64,000 bases of DNA from Sinomonas atrocyanea (GTDB lineage Bacteria; Actinomycetota; Actinomycetes; Actinomycetales; Micrococcaceae), in the NCBI RefSeq assembly GCF_030811715.1, contig NZ_JAUSRH010000002.1, positions 434,001 through 498,000 on the forward strand, read 5' to 3'. Positions within the stretch are counted from its first letter, which is position 1. Each line of letters opens with the position of its first letter. The translations under genes were made by a program, and so were the position numbers. Under the pieces are notes generated by a model. The model was not told where the DNA came from and did no database searches. It saw nothing but the letters and a program-made list of their open reading frames with translations. Below, piece by piece: positions 51,592 to 60,372 of the stretch.

Positions 51592-52629
51592 ATGGTCTTG
51601 ATCTGGCACGGAGTGGACGAGATTCCGGAGGATTTCGGCCCGACGGCGGTCACCATCGGCAACTTCGACGGGGTCCACCGCGGCCATCAGCAGGTCCTCG
51701 CGCGCCTGCTGTCGACGGCGCGGGAGAGCGGCAGCCGCGCCGTCGCCGTGACGTTCGACCCGCACCCCGCGCAGGTGCACCGCCCCGACACCGCACCCCA
51801 CCTCATCATGGGGATCGAGGACCGGCTCGCGGCGCTCTCCGGCTACGGGCTCGATGCGATCCTTGTCCTGCACTACACCCTCGACTTCGCGCAGCAGAGT
51901 GCCGAGGACTTCGTCCGCAGCATCTTCGTGGACGCCCTGCACGCCTCGCACGTGGTGGTCGGCCACGACGTCCGCTTCGGACGCGGCAACGCGGGCGACC
52001 TCGCCGCGATGCAGGAGCTGGGGGAGCGGTTCGGCTTCGGCGTCGTGGTCGTCGAGGAGTTCACCGAGCAGGCACCGCGGCACCGCGCCGACCCGCTGCC
52101 CTCCGCCGCTGAGGCGGCCGACGACGCCGAGGAGCGCCGCTGCTCCTCGACCTGGGTGCGCGAGGCCCTCGAGTCGGGCGACGTGCGCACCGCGGCCGAG
52201 ATCCTCGGCCGGCCCCATGCGATGCACGGGGCCGTGGTCCACGGCGCCTCCCGAGGGCGGGCGCTCGGGTTTCCGACCGCGAACCTCTCCCATGACGCCG
52301 CGGGCCACGTCCCGGCCGACGGGATCTACGCCGGCTGGCTCATCGACGAGGCCGGCACCCGCTGGCCCGCGGCGATCTCCGTGGGTTCGAACCCGACGTT
52401 CGCAGGAGTTGCCCGTCAGGTCGAGGCCCATGTGATCGACCGCCCCGACGAGGCGCCCGAGGACTTCGACCTCTATGGGCAGAACGTCGTCGTCGAGTTC
52501 GTCGACCGCCTGCGCGGCATGGTCGCCTACCGCGGACCCGAGGCGCTCGTGGAGCAGATGAAGCTCGACGTCGACGCGGCGCGCCACGTCTTGGCCGCTT
52601 CCGGACAGGGCGGCGCCCCCGTCCGCTGA
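51592..52629 (+). CDS. ribF: Bifunctional riboflavin kinase / FAD synthetase
   Basis: A 345-residue enzyme that phosphorylates riboflavin to FMN and adenylates it to FAD. The N-terminal nucleotidyltransferase domain has VTIGNFDGVHRGHQQVLARL and the SSTWVREALESGDVRTAAEI region. The C-terminal kinase domain has HGASRGRALGFPTANL. A TAGTCT hexamer at 51552 may serve as -10; the gene follows the two small membrane genes by 37 bases. No FMN riboswitch is seen. Confidence 0.96.
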   Translation: MVLIWHGVDEIPEDFGPTAVTIGNFDGVHRGHQQVLARLLSTARESGSRAVAVTFDPHPAQVHRPDTAPHLIMGIEDRLAALSGYGLDAILVLHYTLDFAQQSAEDFVRSIFVDALHASHVVVGHDVRFGRGNAGDLAAMQELGERFGFGVVVVEEFTEQAPRHRADPLPSAAEAADDAEERRCSSTWVREALESGDVRTAAEILGRPHAMHGAVVHGASRGRALGFPTANLSHDAAGHVPADGIYAGWLIDEAGTRWPAAISVGSNPTFAGVARQVEAHVIDRPDEAPEDFDLYGQNVVVEFVDRLRGMVAYRGPEALVEQMKLDVDAARHVLAASGQGGAPVR

Positions 52630-52640
52630 GGCAGCGTGTT

Positions 52641-52670
52641 TCGACACAGTGGGGCCTGAACCGATAGAAT
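52641..52670 (+). promoter_or_regulatory. Promoter of rpsO
   Basis: TCGACA (52641-52646) and TAGAAT (52665-52670) are spaced by 18 bp and both are close to sigma-A consensus. The predicted start near 52677 leaves a leader of about 120 nt. Confidence 0.6.
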
Positions 52671-52799
52671 TCTCGGTGGCCCTCGCTGCAGTCCGTGGCG
52701 GCCTGGGCCGCACCGGCCCCGCGGCTGCGGGAACGCATGCCGGTGTTCCCCGGGGACGCAGCGTCCAGCGGGCCGCACGGCACGAAACGAGGAGTTCCA

Positions 52800-53069
52800 A
52801 TGGCTTTGGATCCCGCCGTCAAGCAGGAAATCATCAAGGAATACGCGACGAAGGAAGGCGACACCGGGTCCCCCGAGGTCCAGATCGCCGTTCTCACCAA
52901 GCGCATCAAGGACTTGACTGAGCACATGAAGCAGCACAAGCACGACTTCCACACCCAGCGCGGCCTGCTCGCGCTCGTGGGTCGCCGCAAGCGCATGCTC
53001 GCCTACCTGCACGACACCGACATCGCGCGCTACCGCTCGCTCATCGAGCGTCTCGGCCTGCGCCGGTAG
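52800..53069 (+). CDS. rpsO: 30S ribosomal protein S15
   Basis: An 89-residue ribosomal protein binding 16S rRNA. The full family pattern is present: [39 protein letters not shown] and [27 protein letters not shown] precedes the ATG. It forms the classical rpsO-pnp pair with the next gene. Confidence 0.98.
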   Translation: MALDPAVKQEIIKEYATKEGDTGSPEVQIAVLTKRIKDLTEHMKQHKHDFHTQRGLLALVGRRKRMLAYLHDTDIARYRSLIERLGLRR

Positions 53070-53081
53070 TCTGGGAGCAGT

Positions 53082-53113
53082 CCGCCCGTCCGCGTCCAGG
53101 CGCGGGCGGGCGG
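53082..53113 (+). terminator. Stem-loop between rpsO and pnp
   Basis: CCGCCCGTCCGCG (53082-53094) pairs with CGCGGGCGGGCGG (53101-53113) with one G-U pair and a 6-nt loop, 13 bases after the rpsO stop. It is either a partial terminator or an RNA processing stem. Confidence 0.6.
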
Positions 53114-53200
53114 CCAGCTTCCCCCACGCCCCGCTGCAGGCGGGGCACGACAACAGAACCACCATCAGGAGGCACCGGCGGCCTGCGGTCCTCGGTAGTG

Positions 53201-53237
53201 GCCCTTGAGGGCGTCCCGAAGCGGACGCGCCAAGGGC
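53201..53237 (+). promoter_or_regulatory. Two-part hairpin in the pnp leader
   Basis: GCCCTT (53201-53206) pairs with AAGGGC (53232-53237), and inside it GCGTCC (53211-53216) pairs with GGACGC (53223-53228). In E. coli and Streptomyces a hairpin between rpsO and pnp is cut by RNase III and mediates PNPase autoregulation. This stem is in the right place for the same role. Confidence 0.5.
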
Positions 53238-53264
53238 CTCGATCGAAGACCGGGTTCCGGATTG

Positions 53265-53289
53265 CCTCCGCCACACAAGGAAACGGAGG
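53265..53289 (+). promoter_or_regulatory. Possible Shine-Dalgarno-masking stem of pnp
   Basis: CCTCCG (53265-53270) is complementary to CGGAGG (53284-53289), which contains the GGAGG ribosome site nine bases before the pnp ATG. Pairing would hide the site and could respond to PNPase level or upstream cleavage. Confidence 0.4.
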
Positions 53290-53298
53290 TGCTCTCCT

Positions 53299-55539
53299 AT
53301 GGAGGGTCCCGAGATCCAATTCTCTGAGGCCGTCATCGACAACGGCCGCTACGGCCAGCGCGTCGTCCGCTTCGAGACCGGCCGCCTCGCCAAGCAGGCC
53401 GCCGGCGCGGCCATGGCCTACATCGACGATGACACGGCCCTGCTCTCGGCCACCACGGCGGGCAAGTCCCCGCGTGAGGGCTTCGACTTCTTCCCCCTCA
53501 CCGTGGACGTCGAGGAGCGCATGTACGCCGCGGGACGCATCCCCGGCTCGTTCTTCCGCCGCGAGGGCCGCCCCTCGACGGATGCCATCCTCGCGTGCCG
53601 CCTCATGGACCGCCCGCTGCGCCCGGCCTTCGTCAAGGGCCTGCGCAACGAGGTCCAGGTCGTGGTGACGGTCCTGGCGATCAACCCGGACGAGCTCTAC
53701 GACGTCGTCGCGATCAACGCCGCCTCGATGTCCACCCAGCTCGCCGGCCTGCCGTTCTCCGGCCCCATCGGCGGCGTGCGCGTGGCCCTCGTCCACGACG
53801 AGCAGGGCGCCCAGTGGGTCGCGTTCCCGAAGCACTCGCAGCTGCAGAAGGCGACGTTCGACATGGTCGTCGCCGGGCGCATCGCCGGCGATGACGTGGC
53901 GATCATGATGGTCGAGGCCGAGGCCACCGACCACTCGTGGAACCTCATCAAGGACGAGGGCGCCACGGCCCCGACCGAGGAGGTCGTCGCCGAGGGCCTC
54001 GAGGCTGCCAAGCCGTTCATCCGCGCCCTCTGCGAGGCCCAGCAGGACCTGGCCGACCGCGCCGCGAAGCCGACCGCCGAGTTCCCCGTCTTCCTCGACT
54101 ACGAGGCCGACGCGTACGACGCCGTCGAGGCCGCCGCCGCTGCCAAGCTCGCCGAGGTCTTCCAGATCGCCGACAAGCAGGAGCGCGAGGCCGCGTCCGA
54201 CGCGCTCAAGGCCGAGGTGCTCGCCCAGCTCGCCGGCCAGTTCGAGGGCCGCGAGAAGGAGATCTCCGCCGCGTTCCGCTCGGTGACCAAGAAGGTTGTC
54301 CGCCAGCGCATCCTCACCGAGCAGGTCCGCATCGACGGCCGCGGCCTGACGGACATCCGCCAGCTCACGGCCGAGGTCGAGGTGCTCCCGCGGGTCCACG
54401 GCTCGGCGATCTTCGAGCGGGGCGAGACCCAGATCATGGGTGTCACGACGCTGAACATGCTCAAGATGGAGCAGCAGATCGACTCGCTCTCGCCCGAGAC
54501 GCACAAGCGGTACATGCACAACTACAACTTCCCGCCGTACTCCACCGGCGAGACGGGCCGCGTGGGCTCCCCGAAGCGCCGCGAGATCGGCCACGGCGCC
54601 CTGGCCGAGCGCGCGCTCGTGCCCGTGCTGCCGTCCCGCGAGGAGTTCCCGTACGCGATCCGCCAGGTGTCCGAGGCCCTCGGCTCCAACGGCTCGACGT
54701 CGATGGGCTCCGTGTGCGCCTCGACCCTGTCGCTGCTCAACGCCGGTGTGCCGCTCAAGGCCCCGGTCGCCGGCATCGCCATGGGCCTCGTCTCCGACGA
54801 GGTGGACGGCCAGACCCGCTACGCGGCCCTCACCGACATCCTCGGTGCCGAGGACGCGTTCGGCGACATGGACTTCAAGGTCGCCGGCACCTCCGAGTTC
54901 GTCACCGCGATCCAGCTCGACACCAAGCTCGACGGCATCCCCGCCTCGGTCCTGGCCGCCGCGCTCAAGCAGGCCCGCGAGGCCCGCCTGCACATCCTCT
55001 CGGTGATCAACGCCGCGATCGACCGGCCGGACGAGCTCTCCGAGTTCGCGCCCCGGATCATCGCGATCAAGATCCCCGTGGACAAGATCGGCGAGGTCAT
55101 CGGCCCCAAGGGCAAGATGATCAACCAGATCCAGGAGGACACGGGCGCCGACATCTCGATCGAGGACGACGGCACCGTGCTCATCGGCGCGACCGACGGC
55201 TCCTCGGCCGAGGCCGCCCGCGCCGCCGTGAACGCGATCGCGAACCCGCAGCTGCCCGAGGTCGGCGAGCGCTACCTGGGCACCGTCGTCAAGACGACCA
55301 CGTTCGGCGCGTTCGTCTCGCTCACGCCGGGCAAGGACGGCCTGCTGCACATCTCCGAGCTGCGCAAGCTCGCCGGCGGCAAGCGCGTGGACAACGTCGA
55401 GGACGTCGTCTCCGTGGGCCAGAAGGTCCAGGTCGAGATCACCAAGATCGACGACCGCGGCAAGCTCTCCCTCGCCCCCGTCGTGGCCGAGGCCGACGCC
55501 GCGGGCCAGAGCGAGGCGTCTGCGGAGGTCGAAGCGTAG
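53299..55539 (+). CDS. pnp: Polyribonucleotide nucleotidyltransferase (PNPase)
   Basis: A 746-residue phosphorolytic 3'-5' exoribonuclease. It has the first RNase PH domain (about 10-150; [20 protein letters not shown]), a helical linker domain, the second RNase PH domain (about 345-560; [33 protein letters not shown]), a KH domain ([19 protein letters not shown]) and an S1 domain ([20 protein letters not shown]). Full length. It is co-transcribed or at least linked with rpsO. GGAGG precedes the ATG. Confidence 0.98.
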   Translation: MEGPEIQFSEAVIDNGRYGQRVVRFETGRLAKQAAGAAMAYIDDDTALLSATTAGKSPREGFDFFPLTVDVEERMYAAGRIPGSFFRREGRPSTDAILACRLMDRPLRPAFVKGLRNEVQVVVTVLAINPDELYDVVAINAASMSTQLAGLPFSGPIGGVRVALVHDEQGAQWVAFPKHSQLQKATFDMVVAGRIAGDDVAIMMVEAEATDHSWNLIKDEGATAPTEEVVAEGLEAAKPFIRALCEAQQDLADRAAKPTAEFPVFLDYEADAYDAVEAAAAAKLAEVFQIADKQEREAASDALKAEVLAQLAGQFEGREKEISAAFRSVTKKVVRQRILTEQVRIDGRGLTDIRQLTAEVEVLPRVHGSAIFERGETQIMGVTTLNMLKMEQQIDSLSPETHKRYMHNYNFPPYSTGETGRVGSPKRREIGHGALAERALVPVLPSREEFPYAIRQVSEALGSNGSTSMGSVCASTLSLLNAGVPLKAPVAGIAMGLVSDEVDGQTRYAALTDILGAEDAFGDMDFKVAGTSEFVTAIQLDTKLDGIPASVLAAALKQAREARLHILSVINAAIDRPDELSEFAPRIIAIKIPVDKIGEVIGPKGKMINQIQEDTGADISIEDDGTVLIGATDGSSAEAARAAVNAIANPQLPEVGERYLGTVVKTTTFGAFVSLTPGKDGLLHISELRKLAGGKRVDNVEDVVSVGQKVQVEITKIDDRGKLSLAPVVAEADAAGQSEASAEVEA

Positions 55540-55543
55540 CCGC

Positions 55544-56905
55544 ATGGCAACAGTCGAACTGCCGCTGACCTCAGGCCAGCTCGTGGACGGCGCTCCGGCG
55601 TCGACCACGATCTTCGGGAAGGATGGCGGCGCCGTGGTGCGCCGGTCCATCCTTCCCGGGGGCGTGCGTGTCCTCACGGAGGCGATGCCGGGCCAGAGGT
55701 CGGCGTCGATCGGCTTCTGGGTGGGCGTGGGCTCCCGGGACGAGGCCCTCGGACAGCACGGGGCCACGCACTTCCTCGAGCACCTGCTGTTCAAGGGCAC
55801 CCAGCGCCGCACCGCCCTCGAGATCGCCTCGGCGTTCGACGAGGTGGGCGGCGAGTCGAATGCCGCGACGGCCAAGGAGAGCACGTGCTACTACGCACGG
55901 GTGCTCGACACGGACCTGCCCATGGCCATCGACGTGATCGCGGACATGATCACCTCCGCCGTCCTCGACCCGGATGAGCTCGAGCAGGAGCGCGACGTCA
56001 TCCTCGAGGAGATCGCCATGGACGGCGACGACCCGACCGACGTGGCCCACGAGCACTTCGTCGCGGCGGTCCTGGGCGACCACCCGCTCGGCCGCCCGAT
56101 CGGCGGCACGCCCGAGGCCATCCGGGCGGTGCCGCGGGACTCGGTGTGGGAGCACTACCGCCGCTACTACCGCCCCGATGAGCTCGTCATCACCGCGGCG
56201 GGCGGCCTCGAGCACGACGCCGTGTGCTCGCTCGTGCTTGACGCGCTCCAGGGCGCGGGCTGGGACCTCGGGTCGGAGGCGGCCCCCGTCGCCCGCCGCT
56301 CCGCGGCGCCGGCGGCCATCACGGGCCAGCCGGGCCTGAGCGTCGTCAAGCGGCAGGTCGAGCAGGCGAACGTGATCATGGGATGCCCCTCGATCACCGC
56401 GACGGATCCGCGCCGGTACGTCATGAGTGTGCTGAACGCGGTCCTCGGCGGCGGCATGTCCTCGCGCCTGTTCCAGGAGATCCGCGAGAAGCGCGGGCTC
56501 GTCTACTCGACCTATTCGTTCGCCTCCGCGTACGCCGACGCCGGGTACTTCGGCATCTACGGCGGCTGCGCGCCGGCGAAGGTCCCGCAGGTCCTGGCCC
56601 TCATGGCGGCCGAGCTCGAGAAGCTCGCCGAGCACGGCATCACGGACGAGGAGCTGCGCAAGGCTGTCGGCCAGCTCTCGGGCGGGATCGTGCTCGCGCT
56701 CGAGGACACGGGCTCGCGGATGTCCCGGCTGGGCCGTGCCGAGCTCGTCTCGGGAGAGTTCCAGGACATCGAGGAGACCCTCGCGCAGATCGGTGCGGTC
56801 ACGGCGGCCGAGGTCCAGGACCTCGCCCGCGTGCTCGCAACCGCTCCGCGCACCACCACGGTGGTGGGCCCGTTCGAGGAGACGGAGACCTTCGGCCTGG
56901 CCTGA
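55544..56905 (+). CDS. M16-family zinc metallopeptidase
   Basis: A 453-residue insulinase-type peptidase. The inverted zinc motif HxxEH is H76-F-L-E79-H80 in GATHFLEHLLFKGT, and the downstream Glu is in QERDVILEEIAMDGDDP. The second half has the typical GGGMSSRLFQEIREKRGLVYS sequence. Such proteins follow pnp in most actinobacteria and may process peptides in the cytoplasm or at the surface; the substrate is not known. It starts four bases after pnp. Confidence 0.93.
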   Translation: MATVELPLTSGQLVDGAPASTTIFGKDGGAVVRRSILPGGVRVLTEAMPGQRSASIGFWVGVGSRDEALGQHGATHFLEHLLFKGTQRRTALEIASAFDEVGGESNAATAKESTCYYARVLDTDLPMAIDVIADMITSAVLDPDELEQERDVILEEIAMDGDDPTDVAHEHFVAAVLGDHPLGRPIGGTPEAIRAVPRDSVWEHYRRYYRPDELVITAAGGLEHDAVCSLVLDALQGAGWDLGSEAAPVARRSAAPAAITGQPGLSVVKRQVEQANVIMGCPSITATDPRRYVMSVLNAVLGGGMSSRLFQEIREKRGLVYSTYSFASAYADAGYFGIYGGCAPAKVPQVLALMAAELEKLAEHGITDEELRKAVGQLSGGIVLALEDTGSRMSRLGRAELVSGEFQDIEETLAQIGAVTAAEVQDLARVLATAPRTTTVVGPFEETETFGLA

Positions 56906-56917
56906 GAGCTGACCACA

Positions 56918-57004
56918 AGGGACATGACCCCTCAACGTAGGGACATGACCCCTCATCGATCCACGGTGAGGGGTCATTTCCCTGTTCTGAGGGGTCATGT
57001 CCCT
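56918..57004. repeat. Four-copy palindromic repeat, two direct and two inverted units
   Basis: The 17-mer AGGGACATGACCCCTCA occurs at 56918-56934 and 56939-56955. Its reverse complement occurs at 56967-56983 (one mismatch) and 56988-57004. Spacing within each pair is 21 bp. All four units can fold into one long hairpin of two 17-bp stems with a 4x4 internal loop and an 11-nt end loop. It fills the 102-bp gap between convergent genes. It could be a bidirectional terminator or a copy of a dispersed palindromic repeat. Confidence 0.85.
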
Positions 57005-57007
57005 GCG

Positions 57008-57874
57008 TCAGGCGAGAATGTCCTTCGTGGTGAACCGGCCGTAGGCGAGGGCGCCGAAGAGCGCAATGTACCCGGCCTGCAGCCACGCGTTGGCGGCGAA
57101 CGAGTCCCACGAGACCGGGTCGCGCAGGAAGTCGGCGAGCCCGAGCCAGTGGTCGGTGAAGAGCCAGGGGTGCAGCCAGTCGAGCTGGTCGAGCGCGTCG
57201 AGGATCTGGGAGACCACGGCGAGAACCGCCGTCGCGGCCATCGCCCCGACCGGCACTCCGGTCAGGGTCGAGGCGAACAGCCCGATCGCGGCGAGCCCGA
57301 GCAGGGAGACGGTCGCGTAGCCGGCCATGAGCAGCAGCCGACCGAACGATTCGGCCGGCCCGATCTGTGTCCCGGACAGGAGCGTCGCCTGTCCGAGCGG
57401 GAACAGCGCCAGGCCCACCGCAGTGCCTCCGAGGACGACGGCGATCCCCGCCGCCGCGCAGAACACGGCAGAGCTGAGGTACTTCACCACGAGCAGCCGC
57501 ACGCGGCCGGCGGGGGCGAGGAGCAGGTAGCGCAGCGTCCCGAGGCTCGCCTCCCCGGCGATCGCGTCGCCGGCGACGACGCTGACGGTCAGCGGCAGGA
57601 ACAGCGGCGTGCAGACCACGAGCCCCACGACCCCGGCGAAGAGGCCGTTGTCCGTGATCTGCTCGAGGAAGGCAGGCCCGCGGCCGCTCGGGGGACGGCC
57701 GGGCGAGAACTTCACCGCGAGCCCGATGAGGACGGGAACCGCCGCGAGGGCTGCGAGCATGGCCCACGTCCGCCAGCGCCCGAACAGGACCCGCAGCTCC
57801 GAGGCGAGCAGCCGCCCGGTGTGGGTGCCCGCACGGGTGCGCGCGCCCTGGCCGGAGGCCTCAGCCCGCGACAT
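57008..57874 (-). CDS. ABC transporter permease (ABC-2 type)
   Basis: A 288-residue membrane protein with six helices and a first large outside loop. SVVAGDAIAGEASLGTLRYLL is the motif of ABC-2/NatB-like permeases that work with a separate ATPase. It overlaps the ATPase gene by 14 bases and is the last gene of the three-gene unit. Likely an exporter of a peptide, lipid or drug; the substrate is unknown. Confidence 0.88.
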   Translation of the reverse strand: MSRAEASGQGARTRAGTHTGRLLASELRVLFGRWRTWAMLAALAAVPVLIGLAVKFSPGRPPSGRGPAFLEQITDNGLFAGVVGLVVCTPLFLPLTVSVVAGDAIAGEASLGTLRYLLLAPAGRVRLLVVKYLSSAVFCAAAGIAVVLGGTAVGLALFPLGQATLLSGTQIGPAESFGRLLLMAGYATVSLLGLAAIGLFASTLTGVPVGAMAATAVLAVVSQILDALDQLDWLHPWLFTDHWLGLADFLRDPVSWDSFAANAWLQAGYIALFGALAYGRFTTKDILA

Positions 57875-58910
57875 CGAAGCCCTCCCCGGTCAGCTCGACG
57901 AACCGCTCCTCGAGCGTCGTGGCCTCGGCAGTGAACCCGCGCACCCGGACCCCGGCATCGACGAGCGCCGCGACGAGGTCCTCTGGCGGGGGAGTCCCTC
58001 CGTCCTGCGCTGCGGTCCCCACCGGCCCCCCCGCGTGGGCCGGGCCTGCCGCGGGCGGCGGGGCCCCGCCGTCGTGCGCGGGCACCGCGGCGACGACCGT
58101 TCCCGGACCGCCGGGCTCGACATGCAGGCCGAGCCGCCGCAGCACGTCCGCGGCCGCGGCCGTGTCCGGCGTGCGCACCTCGATCCGCGGACGCGCGCCC
58201 GCGCGCAGCGCGTCGAGGGTTCCCTGGGCCACGAGCTGCCCGGCGCGCAGCACGGCGGCGTGGGTGCAAATCTGCTCGACCTCCGCCAGCAGGTGGCTGG
58301 AGACGAAGACCGTGGTGCCGTCCTCCGCGAGGGAGCGGATCAGGCCCCGGACCTCGCGGGTCCCCTGCGGGTCGAGGCCGTTCGTCGGCTCGTCCAGGAC
58401 GAGGAGATCGCGGGGGGCGAGCAGCGCCGCGGCCAGCCCGAGCCGCTGCTTCATTCCCAGCGAGTACGCGTGGACCTTCTTCTCCGCCGCGTGCGAAAGC
58501 CCCACCCGATCGAGAGCCGCGCCCACCCGGGCGCGGCGGGTGGCCCGGGCCGTCAGCGGGTCGGCGGCGTCGAACCGGGCCAGATTGGCGGCGCCGGTGA
58601 GGAAGGGGTAGAACGCGGGCCCCTCCACGAGGGCCCCGACGCGCGGGAGCACGCTCCGCCCCGCGCGAGGCATCGGCTGGCCGAGGACCTCGGCGTGCCC
58701 CGAGCTGGGTGCCACGAGCCCCAGCAGCATCCGGATGGTGGTCGTCTTGCCCGAGCCGTTCGGGCCGAGGAACCCGAACACGGCGCCGCGCGGCACCTCG
58801 AGGGCGAGGCCGTCCACGGCCTTGCGGGCGCCGAAGCGCTTCGTGAGGCCCTGGGTGCGGATGGCAGCGCCCTCGGGCCGGGTCCGCGCGGCGTCGGGCC
58901 CTCCCGTCAC
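57861..58910 (-). CDS. ABC transporter ATP-binding protein
   Basis: A 349-residue ATPase. Walker A is GPNGSGKTT, the signature is YSLGMKQRLGLAAALL, Walker B is LLVLDEPTNGLDPQG, and the switch His is in FVSSHLLAEVEQI. The C-terminal extension (about 225-349) contains a Pro/Gly/Ala-rich insert typical of high-GC genomes. The GTG at 58910 overlaps the upstream LolA-like gene by GTGA. Pairs with the permease. Confidence 0.92.
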   Translation of the reverse strand: MTGGPDAARTRPEGAAIRTQGLTKRFGARKAVDGLALEVPRGAVFGFLGPNGSGKTTTIRMLLGLVAPSSGHAEVLGQPMPRAGRSVLPRVGALVEGPAFYPFLTGAANLARFDAADPLTARATRRARVGAALDRVGLSHAAEKKVHAYSLGMKQRLGLAAALLAPRDLLVLDEPTNGLDPQGTREVRGLIRSLAEDGTTVFVSSHLLAEVEQICTHAAVLRAGQLVAQGTLDALRAGARPRIEVRTPDTAAAADVLRRLGLHVEPGGPGTVVAAVPAHDGGAPPPAAGPAHAGGPVGTAAQDGGTPPPEDLVAALVDAGVRVRGFTAEATTLEERFVELTGEGFDVAG

Positions 58911-59977
58911 TTGGCGGCCGCTGCCTCGAGGGCCGCCGCGGGGACAGCCCCGGCGAGCACGCGCCCGTCGTCCATGAGCAGGACGGTGAACAGCGAGGTG
59001 CTGATCAACCGGCCGCCGGCGACCGGCGCGGCGAGCTGCTTCATGAGCGGCTGGTCCTTGAGCCCGGCGGGCACCTTGTCCGCCGGGATGACGGTGATGG
59101 TGTCCCAGCCGCGCGGCGTGCCGGCGGCCGGGGCATGCTGGGCCTTGGCCTGCCGGTGCTGCGTTCGCGCGGGGAGCTGCTGCTGCGTGACCTTCGCCCC
59201 GGCGGGCGGGGTGAAGGCGAAGACGGAGGCCTCCGGCGCCGACAGCGTGAGCCGGGTGAACGCGGCGTGGAATGCCGCCGCGTCCTGGCCCTTCGCGTAC
59301 ACGTCCACGGCAAGTGGCAGCCCGGTCTGCGCCTCGACCGCGATCCGCACGGAGGCGACGAGGGTGCCGGCGGCCTTCGGAGTGAGCACGAGCGTGTAGG
59401 CGCTGTGGCCGGCGACCGTGGCGGGCTGGGCGAGGGAGACGTCCGTGCTCGGCCCGGCGGCGGCCAGGAGCCGCTGCGCGAGCTGGTCCGGAGAGACGGC
59501 GGAGGCACCGGGCGCAGTGGCTCCGGCTGAAGCAGGCAGGACGGCGTGGGTCACGGCGTGCGCCGCGGAGTCGTAGGTCCACAGGTCGCTGCCGTTGCGG
59601 ACGGCGTCCCGCTCGGCGAGCTGGTCGAGGACCTGCACCCGTTCGCGCGTGGGACCGTCGGCGTAGACCTTGGCGGTGTGCGCGCTCGTGAGCAGCTCCA
59701 GCGCCGCGGCCTCGGAGCCGAAGGACGCGCTGCCCTTCGCGGCGCCGAGCGCCTGGCCGGGGATCGAGGGCAGCCCGAGGTCCGAGCTCTGCTCGACCGT
59801 GCCGGAGAACTGCCGGGCGGTGTGGCCGGCTGCGAGCGCGAGGACCTGCTCCGGGGTCGCGGGCGGGGGCGGGGATCCGGCGGTTGCGCCGGTGGCGAGC
59901 AGGCCCACGGCCACCACGGCGGGGACCGCCGCGGCGGGGATCCAGCGGAGCCAGCGGCGCTGGGTGTCGGCGTTCAT
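58907..59977 (-). CDS. Secreted LolA-like/DUF2092 domain protein
   Basis: A 356-residue exported protein. Residues 1-35 form a signal/anchor (RRWLRWIPAAAVPAVVAVGL). The rest resembles LolA/LppX-type half-barrel lipid-binding domains: VQVLDQLAERDAVRNGSDLW, SSDLGLPSIPGQ and WDTITVIPADKVPAGLKD. GGAGGTCTCC precedes the ATG at 59977. It begins a unit with an ABC exporter, so it may bind a hydrophobic compound outside the membrane. No lipobox Cys is present. Confidence 0.75.
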   Translation of the reverse strand: MNADTQRRWLRWIPAAAVPAVVAVGLLATGATAGSPPPPATPEQVLALAAGHTARQFSGTVEQSSDLGLPSIPGQALGAAKGSASFGSEAAALELLTSAHTAKVYADGPTRERVQVLDQLAERDAVRNGSDLWTYDSAAHAVTHAVLPASAGATAPGASAVSPDQLAQRLLAAAGPSTDVSLAQPATVAGHSAYTLVLTPKAAGTLVASVRIAVEAQTGLPLAVDVYAKGQDAAAFHAAFTRLTLSAPEASVFAFTPPAGAKVTQQQLPARTQHRQAKAQHAPAAGTPRGWDTITVIPADKVPAGLKDQPLMKQLAAPVAGGRLISTSLFTVLLMDDGRVLAGAVPAAALEAAAAK

Positions 59978-60065
59978 GGAGACCTCCGGGGAAGGAACCT
60001 TTGTCTCAACGCTACGCCGGTCGCAGGCGCCTGTCGTCATCCCTGCGGCGGATCTCGGCGCGCGC

Positions 60066-60344
60066 TCAGCCGCCCGCGAACGGGGGAAGGACATCCACCA
60101 CGTCGCCGTCCGCGAGCACGCGCGCGCGGTCGCGCACGGCCACCTCGTTTACGAGGAAGGTGCATCGGCGCAGCACGTCGGCGAGCGGCGGGGCGCCCGT
60201 GCTCGGGGAGGCGGGGACGCGGACGACGGCCAGGGCGGCCTCAAGCGCGTCGGCGAGGCTCGCGCCCTCGGGCGCCGCCAGCGACTCCTCGGGCCTGCCG
60301 GCGGCGGCCTGGGCCGCGGCGTAGTAGCGCACGGTGATCTGCAA
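60066..60344 (-). CDS. moaD: Molybdopterin synthase sulfur carrier subunit MoaD
   Basis: A 92-residue ubiquitin-fold protein. It begins LQITVRYYAAAQAAAGRPEE and ends PPFAGG, the di-glycine tail that is adenylated and thiocarboxylated before sulfur transfer to cPMP. The TTG at 60344 is taken as start because AGGAG lies five bases upstream and family alignments start there; other starts run into moaA. It lies 28 bases after moaA. moaE is not in the window. Confidence 0.9.
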   Translation of the reverse strand: MQITVRYYAAAQAAAGRPEESLAAPEGASLADALEAALAVVRVPASPSTGAPPLADVLRRCTFLVNEVAVRDRARVLADGDVVDVLPPFAGG

Positions 60345-60372
60345 GGGCTCTCCTAGTCTGTCGGCGCTGGGG

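Noticed and set aside
52621-52800. Considered an S15-binding autoregulatory pseudoknot in the rpsO leader
   Set aside because: No convincing pseudoknot could be drawn by eye; only a promoter and a ribosome site are supported.
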